A DNA stretch of 64,000 nt from Nocardioides panacisoli (GTDB lineage: Bacteria > Actinomycetota > Actinomycetes > Propionibacteriales > Nocardioidaceae). Position numbers and translations under genes: made by a program. The stretch's first letter is position 1. Every line of letters begins with the position of its first letter. The DNA is taken from positions 1,984,001 through 2,048,000 of the forward strand of contig NZ_CP080409.1 of the NCBI RefSeq assembly GCF_019448235.1. The letters are read 5' to 3'. This document shows, one piece after another, positions 10,201 through 18,377 of the stretch. The notes under the pieces were generated by a model, which had not been told where the DNA came from, searched no databases, and was given only the letters and a program-made list of their open reading frames with translations.

Positions 10201-11014
10201 CCGCGCCGTCCAGCAGTCGCTCCAGCACCCGGGCCACCCCGTCGTCGTCGTTGTCCGCGGTGACCTCGTCGGAGACCGCGAGGACCTCCTCGCAGGCGCC
10301 GGCGACCGCGACGGCGTGCCCTGCCCAGGCCAGCATCGAGGCGTCGTTGGGCGCGTCACCGAACGCGACGACGTCCTGCTGCGCCACGCCCCACTCGCGG
10401 CACAGCCGCGTCAATCCGCTGGCCTTGTCCGCTCCCTCCGGCTGGACCTCCACGAACGGTGCGCCCGAGCGCGTGAGGTGCAGTCCCGGCACCGCGAGGC
10501 GCCCGACCAGGCCCCACAGCGTCTGGGCGTCCATGCCCGGGTGTCGCACGATGAACTTCAGGCTCGGCCGGTCCAGCACGGCCGCGCGGGTGCCCGTCGT
10601 CATCGACTCGGGGTCGCGCTTGTGGTCGGCGTAGGTGGCGGTGGCGGCGTACGCCGGCTCGGCGAGGAAGGTCTCCCCGCGGTCGCGCACGCTGGCGTAG
10701 ACCAGGCCGGGCACGGCCGCGTCCAGTGCGGTCACCAGCGCTCGTTGCGCGGTGGGAGCGATCGCGGACTCGAACAGCACCTCGCCGGTGCCGAGGTGGA
10801 TCCCCAGCGCACCGTTGCTGCACAGCGCCCAGCCGTCGAAGCCCGTCGCCTCGGCCACGTCCCGCATCCCCTCGGGCTGCCGCGCGGTCACCGGCACGAC
10901 GGGGATCCCCGCCGCCCGGACAGCATCGAGCGCGGCACGCGTGCGTGCACTCACCGAGAGGTCCGAGCGGAGCAGCGTGCCGTCCAGGTCGGTCGCGACC
11001 AGACGCAGGGGCAC
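10193..11014 (-). CDS. Cof-type HAD-superfamily phosphatase
   Basis: This 273-residue protein starts with the HAD motif I DLDGT (nucleophile Asp9, acid/base Asp11). It has a C2 cap domain and ends with motif IV FGDAPNDASML, the Cof/YidA signature. Such enzymes dephosphorylate sugar phosphates or related metabolites in the cytosol. The GTG start is chosen because DLDGT should lie close to the N-terminus; longer in-frame starts would add about 80 residues without similarity. It is the first gene of a two-gene unit with the sulfatase and diverges from the mycofactocin operon. Confidence 0.85.
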   Translation of the reverse strand: MPLRLVATDLDGTLLRSDLSVSARTRAALDAVRAAGIPVVPVTARQPEGMRDVAEATGFDGWALCSNGALGIHLGTGEVLFESAIAPTAQRALVTALDAAVPGLVYASVRDRGETFLAEPAYAATATYADHKRDPESMTTGTRAAVLDRPSLKFIVRHPGMDAQTLWGLVGRLAVPGLHLTRSGAPFVEVQPEGADKASGLTRLCREWGVAQQDVVAFGDAPNDASMLAWAGHAVAVAGACEEVLAVSDEVTADNDDDGVARVLERLLDGADA

Positions 11015-11131
11015 GAGGCGGATCGTAGTCGCGGAGACCGGCTCCCGTGGGGAGAACGCGACATCGGCGCGGGGCGCAAACCTCGCCCTAAACCTCTCCG
11101 TTCGGCGGGGCACAGCGCCCACGTCGATCAC

Positions 11132-11149
11132 TAATGTGCGGGCGGTCAC
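11132..11149 (+). promoter_or_regulatory. putative -10 element and imperfect operator upstream of mftA
   Basis: TAATGT (11132-11137) fits an actinobacterial -10 element. It overlaps GTGCG-N4-GTCAC (11136-11149), an imperfect version of the GTGAC-N4-GTCAC palindrome found at the methanol dehydrogenase and aldehyde dehydrogenase promoters. This is a candidate shared regulatory site. The left half-site is degenerate and chance occurrence is possible. Confidence 0.3.
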
Positions 11150-11171
11150 ACCCCCACGAAAGGAGCAGCCC

Positions 11172-11264
11172 ATGGAGCCCGAGGACGCACCGCAGACTCC
11201 CGACGTCGCCGCGGAGGACCTCATCGAGGAGGTCTCGATCGACGGCATGTGCGGCGTGTACTGA
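11172..11264 (+). CDS. mftA: mycofactocin precursor peptide MftA
   Basis: A 30-residue acidic peptide ends in IDGMCGVY, the diagnostic C-terminus of mycofactocin precursors. In the known pathway the terminal Val-Tyr is decarboxylated and cross-linked by MftC, released by MftE and converted by MftD to the redox-active product. The leader portion is recognised by MftB. AAGGAG lies seven bases before the ATG. The stop overlaps the mftB start (TGATG). Confidence 0.97.
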   Translation: MEPEDAPQTPDVAAEDLIEEVSIDGMCGVY

Positions 11265-11548
11265 TGCCGGACCCGATGCTCGAGGAGCCCTGGACGTTGT
11301 CACCGTCGGTCGCGCTGCGGCCCGAGCCGTTCGGTGCGCTCGCCTACCACTTCGGCAATCGCAAGCTCTCCTTCCTGAAGCGACCCGAGCTGGTGCGGGT
11401 GGTCCGGGCCCTCGAGCACTCGGCCGACGTGGCCCAGGCGCTGCACCGCGCCGGCGTCCCGGACTCCCAGCACGCGGCGTACGTCGCGGCGTTGCGGGGG
11501 CTGGCCGCCACCGACATGATCCGACCCCGCCCCCAGGAGGCAGCATGA
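11264..11548 (+). CDS. mftB: mycofactocin chaperone MftB (RiPP recognition element)
   Basis: This 94-residue PqqD-like protein binds the MftA leader and presents it to the radical SAM enzyme MftC. Evidence is position between mftA and mftC, characteristic size, and family-like segments such as ALAYHFGNRKLSFLKRPELV. ATG 11264 overlaps the mftA stop and is preferred to an upstream in-frame GTG inside mftA. The end overlaps mftC by four bases (ATGA), so stoichiometry is probably set by coupled translation. Confidence 0.95.
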   Translation: MPDPMLEEPWTLSPSVALRPEPFGALAYHFGNRKLSFLKRPELVRVVRALEHSADVAQALHRAGVPDSQHAAYVAALRGLAATDMIRPRPQEAA

Positions 11549-12756
11549 CCATCGCACCCGACCGTCCGGTGGGCGGCACGTTGGTGGAGCAGTTCGAGTT
11601 CGGCCTGGATGCGCCGATCTGTCTGACGTGGGAGCTGACCTATGCGTGCAACCTGGAGTGCGCGCACTGCCTGTCCAGCTCCGGGCGTCGTGACCCCGAT
11701 GAGCTCTCGACCGAGCAGTGCAAGGCCGTGATCGACGAGCTGCAGCGGATGCAGGTCTTCTACGTCAACATCGGTGGTGGGGAGCCCACCATCCGGCCCG
11801 ACTTCTGGGAGCTGCTGGAGTATGCGGTCGACCACCAGGTCGGGGTCAAGTTCTCCACCAACGGTGCCCGGATCACCCCGGAGCGTGCGGCGTTCCTGGC
11901 CGCGACCGACTACGTCGACGTGCAGGTCTCCCTGGACGGGGCGACCGCCGAGGTCAACGACTACGTCCGTGGCCCGGGCTCGTACGAGATGGCGCTGCGG
12001 GCGTTGGAGAACCTGCAGCAGGCCGGGTTCGCCGACGCCAAGATCTCGGTGGTCTGCACCCGGGAGAACATCGGCCAGCTCGATGAGTTCAAGGCGCTGG
12101 CCGACGCCTACGGTGCGACGCTGCGGCTGACGCGGCTGCGTCCCTCGGGGCGTGGTGCGGACGTGTGGGACGAGCTCCACCCGCTGCCCGAGCAGCAGCG
12201 CGAGCTCTACGACTGGTTGATGGCGCACGGTGAGGACGTGCTGACCGGTGACTCCTTCTTCCACCTGGCCGCGTTCGGTGAGTCCCTGCCCGGGCTCAAC
12301 CTGTGCGGTGCGGGCCGGGTGGTGTGCCTGATCGACCCCGTGGGCGACGTCTACGCGTGTCCCTTCGCGATCCACGACGAGTTCCTCGCTGGCAACCTGC
12401 TCACCGACGGCGGCTTCGGCCGGGTCTGGCAGGACTCGGCGCTGTTCAACGAGCTCCGTTCGCCCCAGACCGGCGGCGCCTGCTCCTCGTGTGCGTTCTT
12501 CGACTCCTGCCGCGGGGGCTGCATGGCGGCGAAGTTCTTCACCGGCCTGCCCCTGGACGGTCCCGACCCCGAGTGCGTGCAGGGCCACGGCGAACACGCC
12601 CTGGCCGGTGACCGCGCCGTCCCTGCCGCGTCCAAGGACCACTCCCGCACCACCCCGACCCGCAACCAGCCCGTCATGCTCACGCTGGGCACCACCCGGC
12701 TGCGGCCCCCGGTCTCGCCGTGCGCCGAGGACCCGCTGGCCGACTTCACCCCCTGA
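11545..12756 (+). CDS. mftC: mycofactocin radical SAM maturase MftC
   Basis: This 403-residue radical SAM enzyme binds the SAM-cleaving [4Fe-4S] cluster through CNLECAHC (Cys35, 39, 42). A C-terminal SPASM region carries the auxiliary-cluster cysteines (LCGAG, CPF, CSSCAFFDSCRGGC, ECVQGHG). The family oxidatively decarboxylates the C-terminal tyrosine of MftA and then forms the Val-Tyr carbon-carbon bond. The final 55 residues or so after the SPASM domain are polar and variable. Codon choice is slightly different from neighbours (more GGTG/GCG runs), but nothing indicates recent transfer. Confidence 0.97.
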   Translation: MTIAPDRPVGGTLVEQFEFGLDAPICLTWELTYACNLECAHCLSSSGRRDPDELSTEQCKAVIDELQRMQVFYVNIGGGEPTIRPDFWELLEYAVDHQVGVKFSTNGARITPERAAFLAATDYVDVQVSLDGATAEVNDYVRGPGSYEMALRALENLQQAGFADAKISVVCTRENIGQLDEFKALADAYGATLRLTRLRPSGRGADVWDELHPLPEQQRELYDWLMAHGEDVLTGDSFFHLAAFGESLPGLNLCGAGRVVCLIDPVGDVYACPFAIHDEFLAGNLLTDGGFGRVWQDSALFNELRSPQTGGACSSCAFFDSCRGGCMAAKFFTGLPLDGPDPECVQGHGEHALAGDRAVPAASKDHSRTTPTRNQPVMLTLGTTRLRPPVSPCAEDPLADFTP

Positions 12757-12770
12757 GGAGAGGACCCGAC

Positions 12771-14009
12771 ATGGCCAAGCCGGAGTGGCTGGAGAACCCC
12801 TGGAAGCAGAACCCGTGGTTCGAGTCCGTCGCCGTCGCCCAGGAACGCGCCCGCAGGAAGCTCCCGCAGCCGGTGTACGGCGCGCTGGTCGCGGGATCCG
12901 AGCGCGGCCAGACCGTGCACGACAACCAGGCCTCCTTCGCCGAGATCGGGCTCGCGCCACACGTCGCCGGGCACCCCGCCGAGCGCGACCTGTCGACCTC
13001 GGTGCTGGGACAGCAGGTCTCGCTGCCGGTGCTGATCAGTCCGACCGGGGTGCAGGCCGTGCACCCCGACGGCGAGGTCGCGGTCGCGCGGGCCGCGGCA
13101 GCACGCGGCACGATCATGGGCCTGTCGAACTTCGCCTCCAAGTCCGTGGAGGAGGTCACCGCCACCGGCGCCACCACCTTCTTCCAGATGTACTGGACCG
13201 GCGACCGCGACACGATGGTCCAACGCATGCAACGCGCCCACGACGCCGGATCGCAGGGCCTCATCGCCACCCTGGACTGGTCCTTCTCCATCGGCCGTGA
13301 CTGGGGCAGCCCCGAGATCCCCGAGAAGGTCGACCTCAAGACCATGGTCCGCATGGCCCCCCGCGTGGCCACCAAGCCCCGTTGGCTGTGGCAGTTCGGC
13401 CGCACCGGCGAGATCCCCGACCTCACCGCCCCCAACCTCGCACCCCCCGGCGGCGAGGCACCCACCTTCTTCGGCGCCTACTACGAGTGGATGACCACCC
13501 CGCCCCCCTCCTGGGACGACGTCGCCTGGATGGCCGACCAGTGGCGCCAGATCTCCGGCGGCGCCCCGTTCGTCCTCAAGGGCGTGTGCCGCGTCGACGA
13601 CGCCCTCCGCGCCGTCGACGCCGGCGTCGCGGGCATCTCGGTGTCCAACCACGGCGGCAACAACCTCGACGGCACCCCCGCTGCGATCCGCATGGTCAAG
13701 CCCATCGCCGACCGCGTCGGCCACCAGGTCGACGTCGTCATGGACGGCGGCGTACGCCGCGGCTCCGACGTCGTCAAGGCCCTCGCCCTGGGTGCCAGGG
13801 CCGTCCTCATCGGCCGCGCCTACCTCTGGGGCCTGGCCGCCAACGGCCAGGCCGGCGTCGAGAACGTCCTGGACCTCCTCGGCGGCGGCATAGACTCCGC
13901 CCTCCGCGGCCTCGGCGTGGCGTCGGTGCGCGACCTGACGCCGGAGATGCTGCTCCTCCCCGGCGACTTCCACCGCCACCTGGGCGTGCCCGAGACCGCG
14001 GACGTGTGA
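12771..14009 (+). CDS. mftD: mycofactocin FMN oxidase MftD
   Basis: This 412-residue FMN-dependent alpha-hydroxyacid dehydrogenase-like enzyme has family elements FVLKGV (catalytic-lysine strand), SNHGGNNLDG, DGGVRRGSDVVKALALGARAVLIGR (FMN phosphate binding) and an N-terminal ERG-type segment. In the pathway it oxidatively deaminates the Val-Tyr-derived lactam released by MftE to give premycofactocin, creating the redox-active alpha-keto amide. The start lies 14 bases after mftC, behind GAGGAGAGG. The stop overlaps mftE (TGATG). Confidence 0.95.
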   Translation: MAKPEWLENPWKQNPWFESVAVAQERARRKLPQPVYGALVAGSERGQTVHDNQASFAEIGLAPHVAGHPAERDLSTSVLGQQVSLPVLISPTGVQAVHPDGEVAVARAAAARGTIMGLSNFASKSVEEVTATGATTFFQMYWTGDRDTMVQRMQRAHDAGSQGLIATLDWSFSIGRDWGSPEIPEKVDLKTMVRMAPRVATKPRWLWQFGRTGEIPDLTAPNLAPPGGEAPTFFGAYYEWMTTPPPSWDDVAWMADQWRQISGGAPFVLKGVCRVDDALRAVDAGVAGISVSNHGGNNLDGTPAAIRMVKPIADRVGHQVDVVMDGGVRRGSDVVKALALGARAVLIGRAYLWGLAANGQAGVENVLDLLGGGIDSALRGLGVASVRDLTPEMLLLPGDFHRHLGVPETADV

Positions 14010-14704
14010 TGTCCGCGCTGGCGCACGCCACGTCGCCCGAGGCACGGCGCGCCTCGCTGCTGCTGGTGCCCGTGGGCGCGGTGGAGCAGCACGGGCCCCA
14101 CCTGCCGCTGGACACCGACACCGTGATCGCCCGCGCCGTGGCCGACGCCGTCGCCGAGCGGCTCGCCGCGCAGGGGGTGGCGACGTGGGTGACGCCGCCC
14201 CTCGCCTTCGGATCCAGCGGGGAGCACCAGTCCTTCGCGGGCACGCTGTCGATCGGCCACGACGCCCTGGTCCACCAGGTCGTGGAGCTGGTGCGGTCCG
14301 CGAGCACGTGGGCGCGACGCGTGGTGCTCGTCAACGGCCACGGTGGCAACGCTCCCGCGCTCGCCGACGCCGTCGACCAGCTGCGGTACGAGGGACTCGA
14401 CGCCGCATGGCTGCCCTGCGCGGTGGGTGCCGAGGACCTCCACGCCGGGCGGACCGAGACCTCACTGCTGCTGCACCTGCGCCCGGAGTCGGTGCGCCTC
14501 GAGCTCGCCGAGGCCGGCAACTGCGACCCGCTGGCGGACCTGCTGCCCCGGATGCGCGTCGGCGGCGTCGCCGCCGTGTCGGCCAACGGCGTGCTCGGGG
14601 ACCCCACCGGCGCGAGCGCCGCGGAGGGGGCGGTACTCCTCGCGCGGACGGCCGATGCCGTCGCGGTCCGCGTCCTCGCCCCCGACGGCATCGCGGTGGG
14701 GTGA
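14009..14704 (+). CDS. mftE: mycofactocin peptidase MftE (creatininase family)
   Basis: This 231-residue creatininase-family metallopeptidase liberates the modified C-terminal dipeptide from MftA. Visible metal-site segments are GAVEQHGPHLPLDTD (Glu26, His28, Asp35/37) and VNGHGGNAPAL; ETSLLLHL follows, as in homologues. It is translationally coupled to mftD. Length is normal. Cytosolic, with no signal peptide. Confidence 0.95.
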   Translation: MSALAHATSPEARRASLLLVPVGAVEQHGPHLPLDTDTVIARAVADAVAERLAAQGVATWVTPPLAFGSSGEHQSFAGTLSIGHDALVHQVVELVRSASTWARRVVLVNGHGGNAPALADAVDQLRYEGLDAAWLPCAVGAEDLHAGRTETSLLLHLRPESVRLELAEAGNCDPLADLLPRMRVGGVAAVSANGVLGDPTGASAAEGAVLLARTADAVAVRVLAPDGIAVG

Positions 14705-14711
14705 GGCCACG

Positions 14712-15494
14712 ATGACCCGGCCCAGCGCCCTGGTCACCGGCGCCGCGGGCGGGATCGGCTCAGCCGTCGTACGCCGCCTCGACGCGGAGGGCTACGACGT
14801 ACTGGCCGTCGACCGGTGCGCAGGTCCCGACGCAGCGCCGTACGCGATGCCGAGCGAGGCGGACCTCGCCGCTCTCACGGCCGGCCTGGACCACGTCTGG
14901 CCGCTCGTGGCCGACGTGTGCGACCCGCACCAGATGCGCTCGGCGGCGGCCCGGGCGATCGAGCAGTGGGGGCGCCTGGACGTGGTGGTGGCGGCAGCGG
15001 CCGTGGTCGGGGGCGGGGCACCGCTGTGGCAGACCCCGGCGGCCGAGCTCGACCGGCTGTGGCGCGTCGATGCCGAAGGGGTGTTCCACACCGCGGCGGC
15101 CACGGTCCCAGAGATGCTCGCAGGCCCCGACCCCTCCCGTGGCCGGTTCGTCGCGATCGCCTCGGCGGCAGGCTCCCGCGGCATGTTCGGGCTCGGCGCC
15201 TACACGATGGTCAAGCACGCCGTCGTCGGCCTGGTGCGCGGCCTGGCTGCCGACCTCGTGGGCACCGGCACGACGGCGGTGGCGGTCTCCCCCGGCGCGA
15301 CCCGGACGCCGATGCTGGAGCAAACGGCGGCCCTCTACCCCGACACGACCGTCGCGGACCTCGCCTCCCACCAGTTGCTGCGGCGGGTCCTGGAGCCCGA
15401 CGAGATCGCCGCCACCGTGGCGCTGTGCTGCTCACGCGAGGGAGCCGCGCTCAACGGTCACGTGGTGCACGCCGACGGCGGGTTCGCGTCGTGA
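14712..15494 (+). CDS. mycofactocin-coupled short-chain dehydrogenase
   Basis: This 260-residue SDR has TGAAGGIG (residues 9-16), catalytic Ser151 in IASAAGS, and YTMVK (Tyr164, Lys168). Between the second and third strands it has about 25 extra residues containing CAGPDAAPYAMPSEADLAAL. This insertion resembles the one that marks mycofactocin-coupled SDRs, in which NAD is held permanently and re-oxidised by mycofactocin. Its place inside the biosynthetic operon, seven bases after mftE and overlapping mftF (GTGA), supports that assignment. Substrate unknown; a secondary alcohol is likely. Mycobacterial mft operons usually lack an SDR here. Confidence 0.88.
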   Translation: MTRPSALVTGAAGGIGSAVVRRLDAEGYDVLAVDRCAGPDAAPYAMPSEADLAALTAGLDHVWPLVADVCDPHQMRSAAARAIEQWGRLDVVVAAAAVVGGGAPLWQTPAAELDRLWRVDAEGVFHTAAATVPEMLAGPDPSRGRFVAIASAAGSRGMFGLGAYTMVKHAVVGLVRGLAADLVGTGTTAVAVSPGATRTPMLEQTAALYPDTTVADLASHQLLRRVLEPDEIAATVALCCSREGAALNGHVVHADGGFAS

Positions 15495-16891
15495 GCGGCA
15501 CGACGAGGTACCCCGACGGCTTCGAGGTCCGCATCCGCTCCGACGTACGCCGCGTCGACGGCGACCTGCTGCTCGGCGGCTCGCCGATGCGGGCGGTGCG
15601 ACTGACCAGCGCCGCACTCGGCATGGTCCAGGGCGCACGGTTGCGCGTCACCGGGGAGCCCTCCGGGGCCTTGGCGGCCCGGCTGGTCGACGGCAACCTG
15701 GCCGACCCGGTGCTCTCCGGCACCGGGGTCGATGCCGGCGACCTGACGGTGGTGGTCCCGGTGCGGGACCGTCCCGAACAGCTCGGTCGGGCCCTGGCCG
15801 ACCTGGCTCCGCTGCGGGTGCTCGTGGTCGACGACGGGTCGTTGGAGCCGGCCGCGGTGGCGGTGGTGGCGGCATCCCACGGGGCCGAGGTGCTCCCGCT
15901 CCCGGTCAACCGCGGTCCGGCGGCCGCCCGCAACGCGGGACTGCGTGCTGTGACCACGCCCTACGTCGCCTTCGTCGACTCCGACGTCCACACCGATGCC
16001 GCCACGCTGCTGCGATTGACCCGGCACTTCGCCGACCGGTCCGTCGCCCTGGTGGGACCACTGGTGCGCAGTAGGTCCCGCGCCGCACGGCCACGGTGGT
16101 TCGAGCGCTTCGACGAGCAGGACTCCTCGCTCGCGTTGGGCACCCGGGGCTGCTCGGTGCGGCCCGGCGCCGCGGTGGGATGGCTCCCCAGCGCCTGCCT
16201 GGTCGCGCGGGTGGACCTCCTCGGGGACGGCTTCAGCGAGGACATGCGAGTGGGCGAGGACGTCGACCTGGTGTGGCGGCTGGTCGACCGGGGACACGTG
16301 GTGCGCTACGACCCCGGCGAGGTCGCGCGGCACGACACCCGGACGACCGTGCGCGGCTGGCTGGGCCGCAAGCTGCTCTACGGCACCGGCGGCGCGGACC
16401 TCGCGGCCCGCCACGGCCGCAAGGGCGCGCCGGCGATCATGTCCGCGACGACCGCGGTCGCGGCAGCCGCGGTGATGGCGCGGCGCCGCTGGTCCCTCCC
16501 GGTCGCCCTGGCGGGGTTCGCCTACGGCACGCAGTCACTGCGGCGGCGGCTGCCGGAGAGCTCGACGACGACCACGCTGTCGGTCGGGCTCGGGGCGCAG
16601 GGGCTCGGCTGGGCGGTGCGGCAACAGAGCGCGCTGCTGCTGCGGCACTGGTGGCCGGCAACGGCGCTGTTGGCGACGCGGAGCACCACCGTCCGTCGAG
16701 CGGTGGTCACCGCACTCGTCGTCGACGTGGTGGCCGCACGCATCGACGACCCCGACGGCCCGTACCACCCGCTCGGGCGTCGGCTGGACGACCTCGCGTA
16801 CGGCAGCGGACTGTGGCTCGGCGCGCTCCGTTCGCGGTCGATCACCTGCCTGCTGCCGCGGCGTCCGGGCGACACCTACCGGAACGGGTAG
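15491..16891 (+). CDS. mftF: mycofactocin glycosyltransferase MftF
   Basis: This 466-residue protein carries a family 2 glycosyltransferase domain: VVVPVRDRPEQL, LVVDDGS, PAAARNAGL, the DxD-type FVDSDV and the acceptor-site EDMRVGEDVDLVWR. MftF adds a beta-1,4-linked oligoglucose chain to mycofactocin. An N-terminal domain of about 85 residues precedes the GT2 fold, as in known MftF. The C-terminal third is hydrophobic in places and probably membrane-associated. The GTG start overlaps the SDR stop. A short inverted repeat (GGTCGG/CCGACC) right after the stop may weakly terminate the operon. No mftG follows. Confidence 0.95.
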   Translation: MSGTTRYPDGFEVRIRSDVRRVDGDLLLGGSPMRAVRLTSAALGMVQGARLRVTGEPSGALAARLVDGNLADPVLSGTGVDAGDLTVVVPVRDRPEQLGRALADLAPLRVLVVDDGSLEPAAVAVVAASHGAEVLPLPVNRGPAAARNAGLRAVTTPYVAFVDSDVHTDAATLLRLTRHFADRSVALVGPLVRSRSRAARPRWFERFDEQDSSLALGTRGCSVRPGAAVGWLPSACLVARVDLLGDGFSEDMRVGEDVDLVWRLVDRGHVVRYDPGEVARHDTRTTVRGWLGRKLLYGTGGADLAARHGRKGAPAIMSATTAVAAAAVMARRRWSLPVALAGFAYGTQSLRRRLPESSTTTTLSVGLGAQGLGWAVRQQSALLLRHWWPATALLATRSTTVRRAVVTALVVDVVAARIDDPDGPYHPLGRRLDDLAYGSGLWLGALRSRSITCLLPRRPGDTYRNG

Positions 16892-16939
16892 GTCGGGCCC
16901 CGACCGGGCGGTGGGTTTCGATTTCCTCGTCTGTTCCCT

Positions 16940-16960
16940 GTGACGCCGGTCACCTAGCGT
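16940..16960 (+). promoter_or_regulatory. palindromic operator and -10 element upstream of the methanol dehydrogenase gene
   Basis: A perfect inverted repeat GTGAC-GCCG-GTCAC (16940-16953) abuts CCTAGCGTC, in which TAGCGT (16955-16960) fits the TANNNT -10 pattern. The same half-sites with the same four-base spacer, next to the same CCTAGCGTC, occur at the aldehyde dehydrogenase gene. This suggests common control, perhaps by the local two-component system or GAF regulator. Confidence 0.45.
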
Positions 16961-16999
16961 CCCGAGCGTCAGCTGCCCCCACCCGAGGAGATGCGCGCC

Positions 17000-18292
17000 A
17001 TGCAGGTCGACGAGTTGCTCAAACCCTTCCCGATCAAGGAGTTCCATCCGTTCCCGAGGGCCATGATGGGTCCCGGCGCCTGGGAGATGATCGGCCCGGA
17101 GGCCCTGAAGCTGGGCTTCCGCAAGACGCTGGTCATGACCACGGGACTCCGCGGGACCGACATCGTCTCCAACATCGTGGAGTCGATGAAGTACCACGGC
17201 CTCGACGTCGTCGTCTACGACAAGGTCGAGTCCAACCCGAAGGACTACAACGTCATGGACTCGGTGGCGCTGTACCAGGAGAACGAGTGCGACTCGTTCG
17301 TGTCGATCGGTGGCGGGTCGGCGCACGACGCGTGCAAGGGCGCTCGGGTGTCGGTCGCCCACGACGGACGCAACATCAACGAGTTCGAGGGCTTCAACAT
17401 GTCCGAGAACCCGAAGAACCCGCCGCACATCGCGGTGTCGACCACGGCCGGCACCGGCTCGGAGACCTCGTGGGCCTACGTCATCACCGACACCACGACC
17501 GATCCCGACAACCCGCACAAGTACGTCGCCTTCGACGACGCCTCGGTCACCTCGCTCGCCGTGGACGACCCGGTGCTCTACTACGACTGCCCGGTCGACT
17601 ACACCGCGCAGTGCGGGTTCGACGTACTCGCCCACGCCAGTGAGCCCTACGTGTCGCGGATCAACTTCGACCCCTCGCTGGGGAACGCGCTCCACGCCAT
17701 CAAGCTGACCGCGGCGAACCTGCGGGCAGCGGTGTGGAACGGGCAGGACCTGCCCGGACGCGAGGGCATGATGTACGCCCAGTACATCGCCGCCCAGGCC
17801 TTCAACTCCGGCGGTCTGGGGATCATCCACTCGATCTCCCACGCCGTGAGCGCGTTCTACGACACCCACCACGGGCTCAACAACGCCATCGCCCTCCCCC
17901 GCGTGTGGGCGTTCAACATGCCGGTGGCCTACAAGCGATTCGCCGACATCGCCCGCGCGATGGCGATCGACACGCACGGCATGACCGACGTGCAGGCCGC
18001 CGAGGCCGCGCTCGAGGCGTCGATCCGCCTGCTGCGCGACGTCGGCATCACCGAGCGGTTCGTCGACGTCACGGCCGACTCCTACTCCAAGAACCGCCTG
18101 GGCCAGGGGCCGACGAAGTTCTACGAGAACGCCAAGGAGATCAAGGGCGACGCCGCCGACGTCGACCGGATCACCCACCACGTCCTGGGCGACGCCTGCA
18201 CGCCGGGCAACCCCAAGGAGTGCACCTTCGACACGGTGCGTCCGGTGGTCGACCACTGCATGAACGGCGACCTGGACGACCTGCTCACCTGA
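17000..18292 (+). CDS. mno: NDMA-dependent (mycofactocin-linked) methanol dehydrogenase
   Basis: This 430-residue group III (iron-type) alcohol dehydrogenase closely resembles the Amycolatopsis/Mycobacterium Mno/MDO enzymes from its very N-terminus (MQVDELLKPFPIKEFHPFPR). It has the nucleotide-binding GGGSAHDACKGA and predicted metal ligands Asp208, His212, His277 and His291. Members hold NADP(H) as a non-exchanging prosthetic group, oxidise methanol and other short alcohols to aldehydes, and pass electrons to mycofactocin in vivo (nitrosodimethylaniline in vitro). ATG 17000 is preferred to ATG 16991, because GAGGAG (16985-16990) is spaced correctly only for 17000. The natural substrate could be ethanol or a diol rather than methanol. 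Confidence 0.93.
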   Translation: MQVDELLKPFPIKEFHPFPRAMMGPGAWEMIGPEALKLGFRKTLVMTTGLRGTDIVSNIVESMKYHGLDVVVYDKVESNPKDYNVMDSVALYQENECDSFVSIGGGSAHDACKGARVSVAHDGRNINEFEGFNMSENPKNPPHIAVSTTAGTGSETSWAYVITDTTTDPDNPHKYVAFDDASVTSLAVDDPVLYYDCPVDYTAQCGFDVLAHASEPYVSRINFDPSLGNALHAIKLTAANLRAAVWNGQDLPGREGMMYAQYIAAQAFNSGGLGIIHSISHAVSAFYDTHHGLNNAIALPRVWAFNMPVAYKRFADIARAMAIDTHGMTDVQAAEAALEASIRLLRDVGITERFVDVTADSYSKNRLGQGPTKFYENAKEIKGDAADVDRITHHVLGDACTPGNPKECTFDTVRPVVDHCMNGDLDDLLT

Positions 18293-18314
18293 GACGACTC
18301 ACGTCTCCCTCCCC

Positions 18315-18355
18315 GTTCGGTGCCGGTGCGCGTCCTTCCCGCACCGGCACCGAAC
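18315..18355 (+). terminator. 16-bp perfect intercistronic hairpin after mno
   Basis: GTTCGGTGCCGGTGCG (18315-18330) and its exact reverse complement (18340-18355) flank a nine-base loop in the 85-bp gap between the methanol dehydrogenase and moxR genes. There is no long T-run, as is usual in high-GC actinobacteria. It could terminate most transcripts, or protect the 3' end of the dehydrogenase mRNA while letting some read-through reach moxR-VWA-mftM. Confidence 0.75.
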
Positions 18356-18377
18356 CCCTTCCCGGCAAGGAGCCTGC

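Noticed and set aside
11015-11171. An mftR regulator or extra precursor peptide upstream of mftA
   Set aside because: The 157-bp gap holds only promoter-like sequence; no helix-turn-helix frame or second IDGMCGVY peptide is present.
11134-11544. Long in-frame extension upstream of mftC
   Set aside because: It overlaps mftA and mftB in another frame; the ATG overlapping the mftB stop gives the correct family N-terminus.
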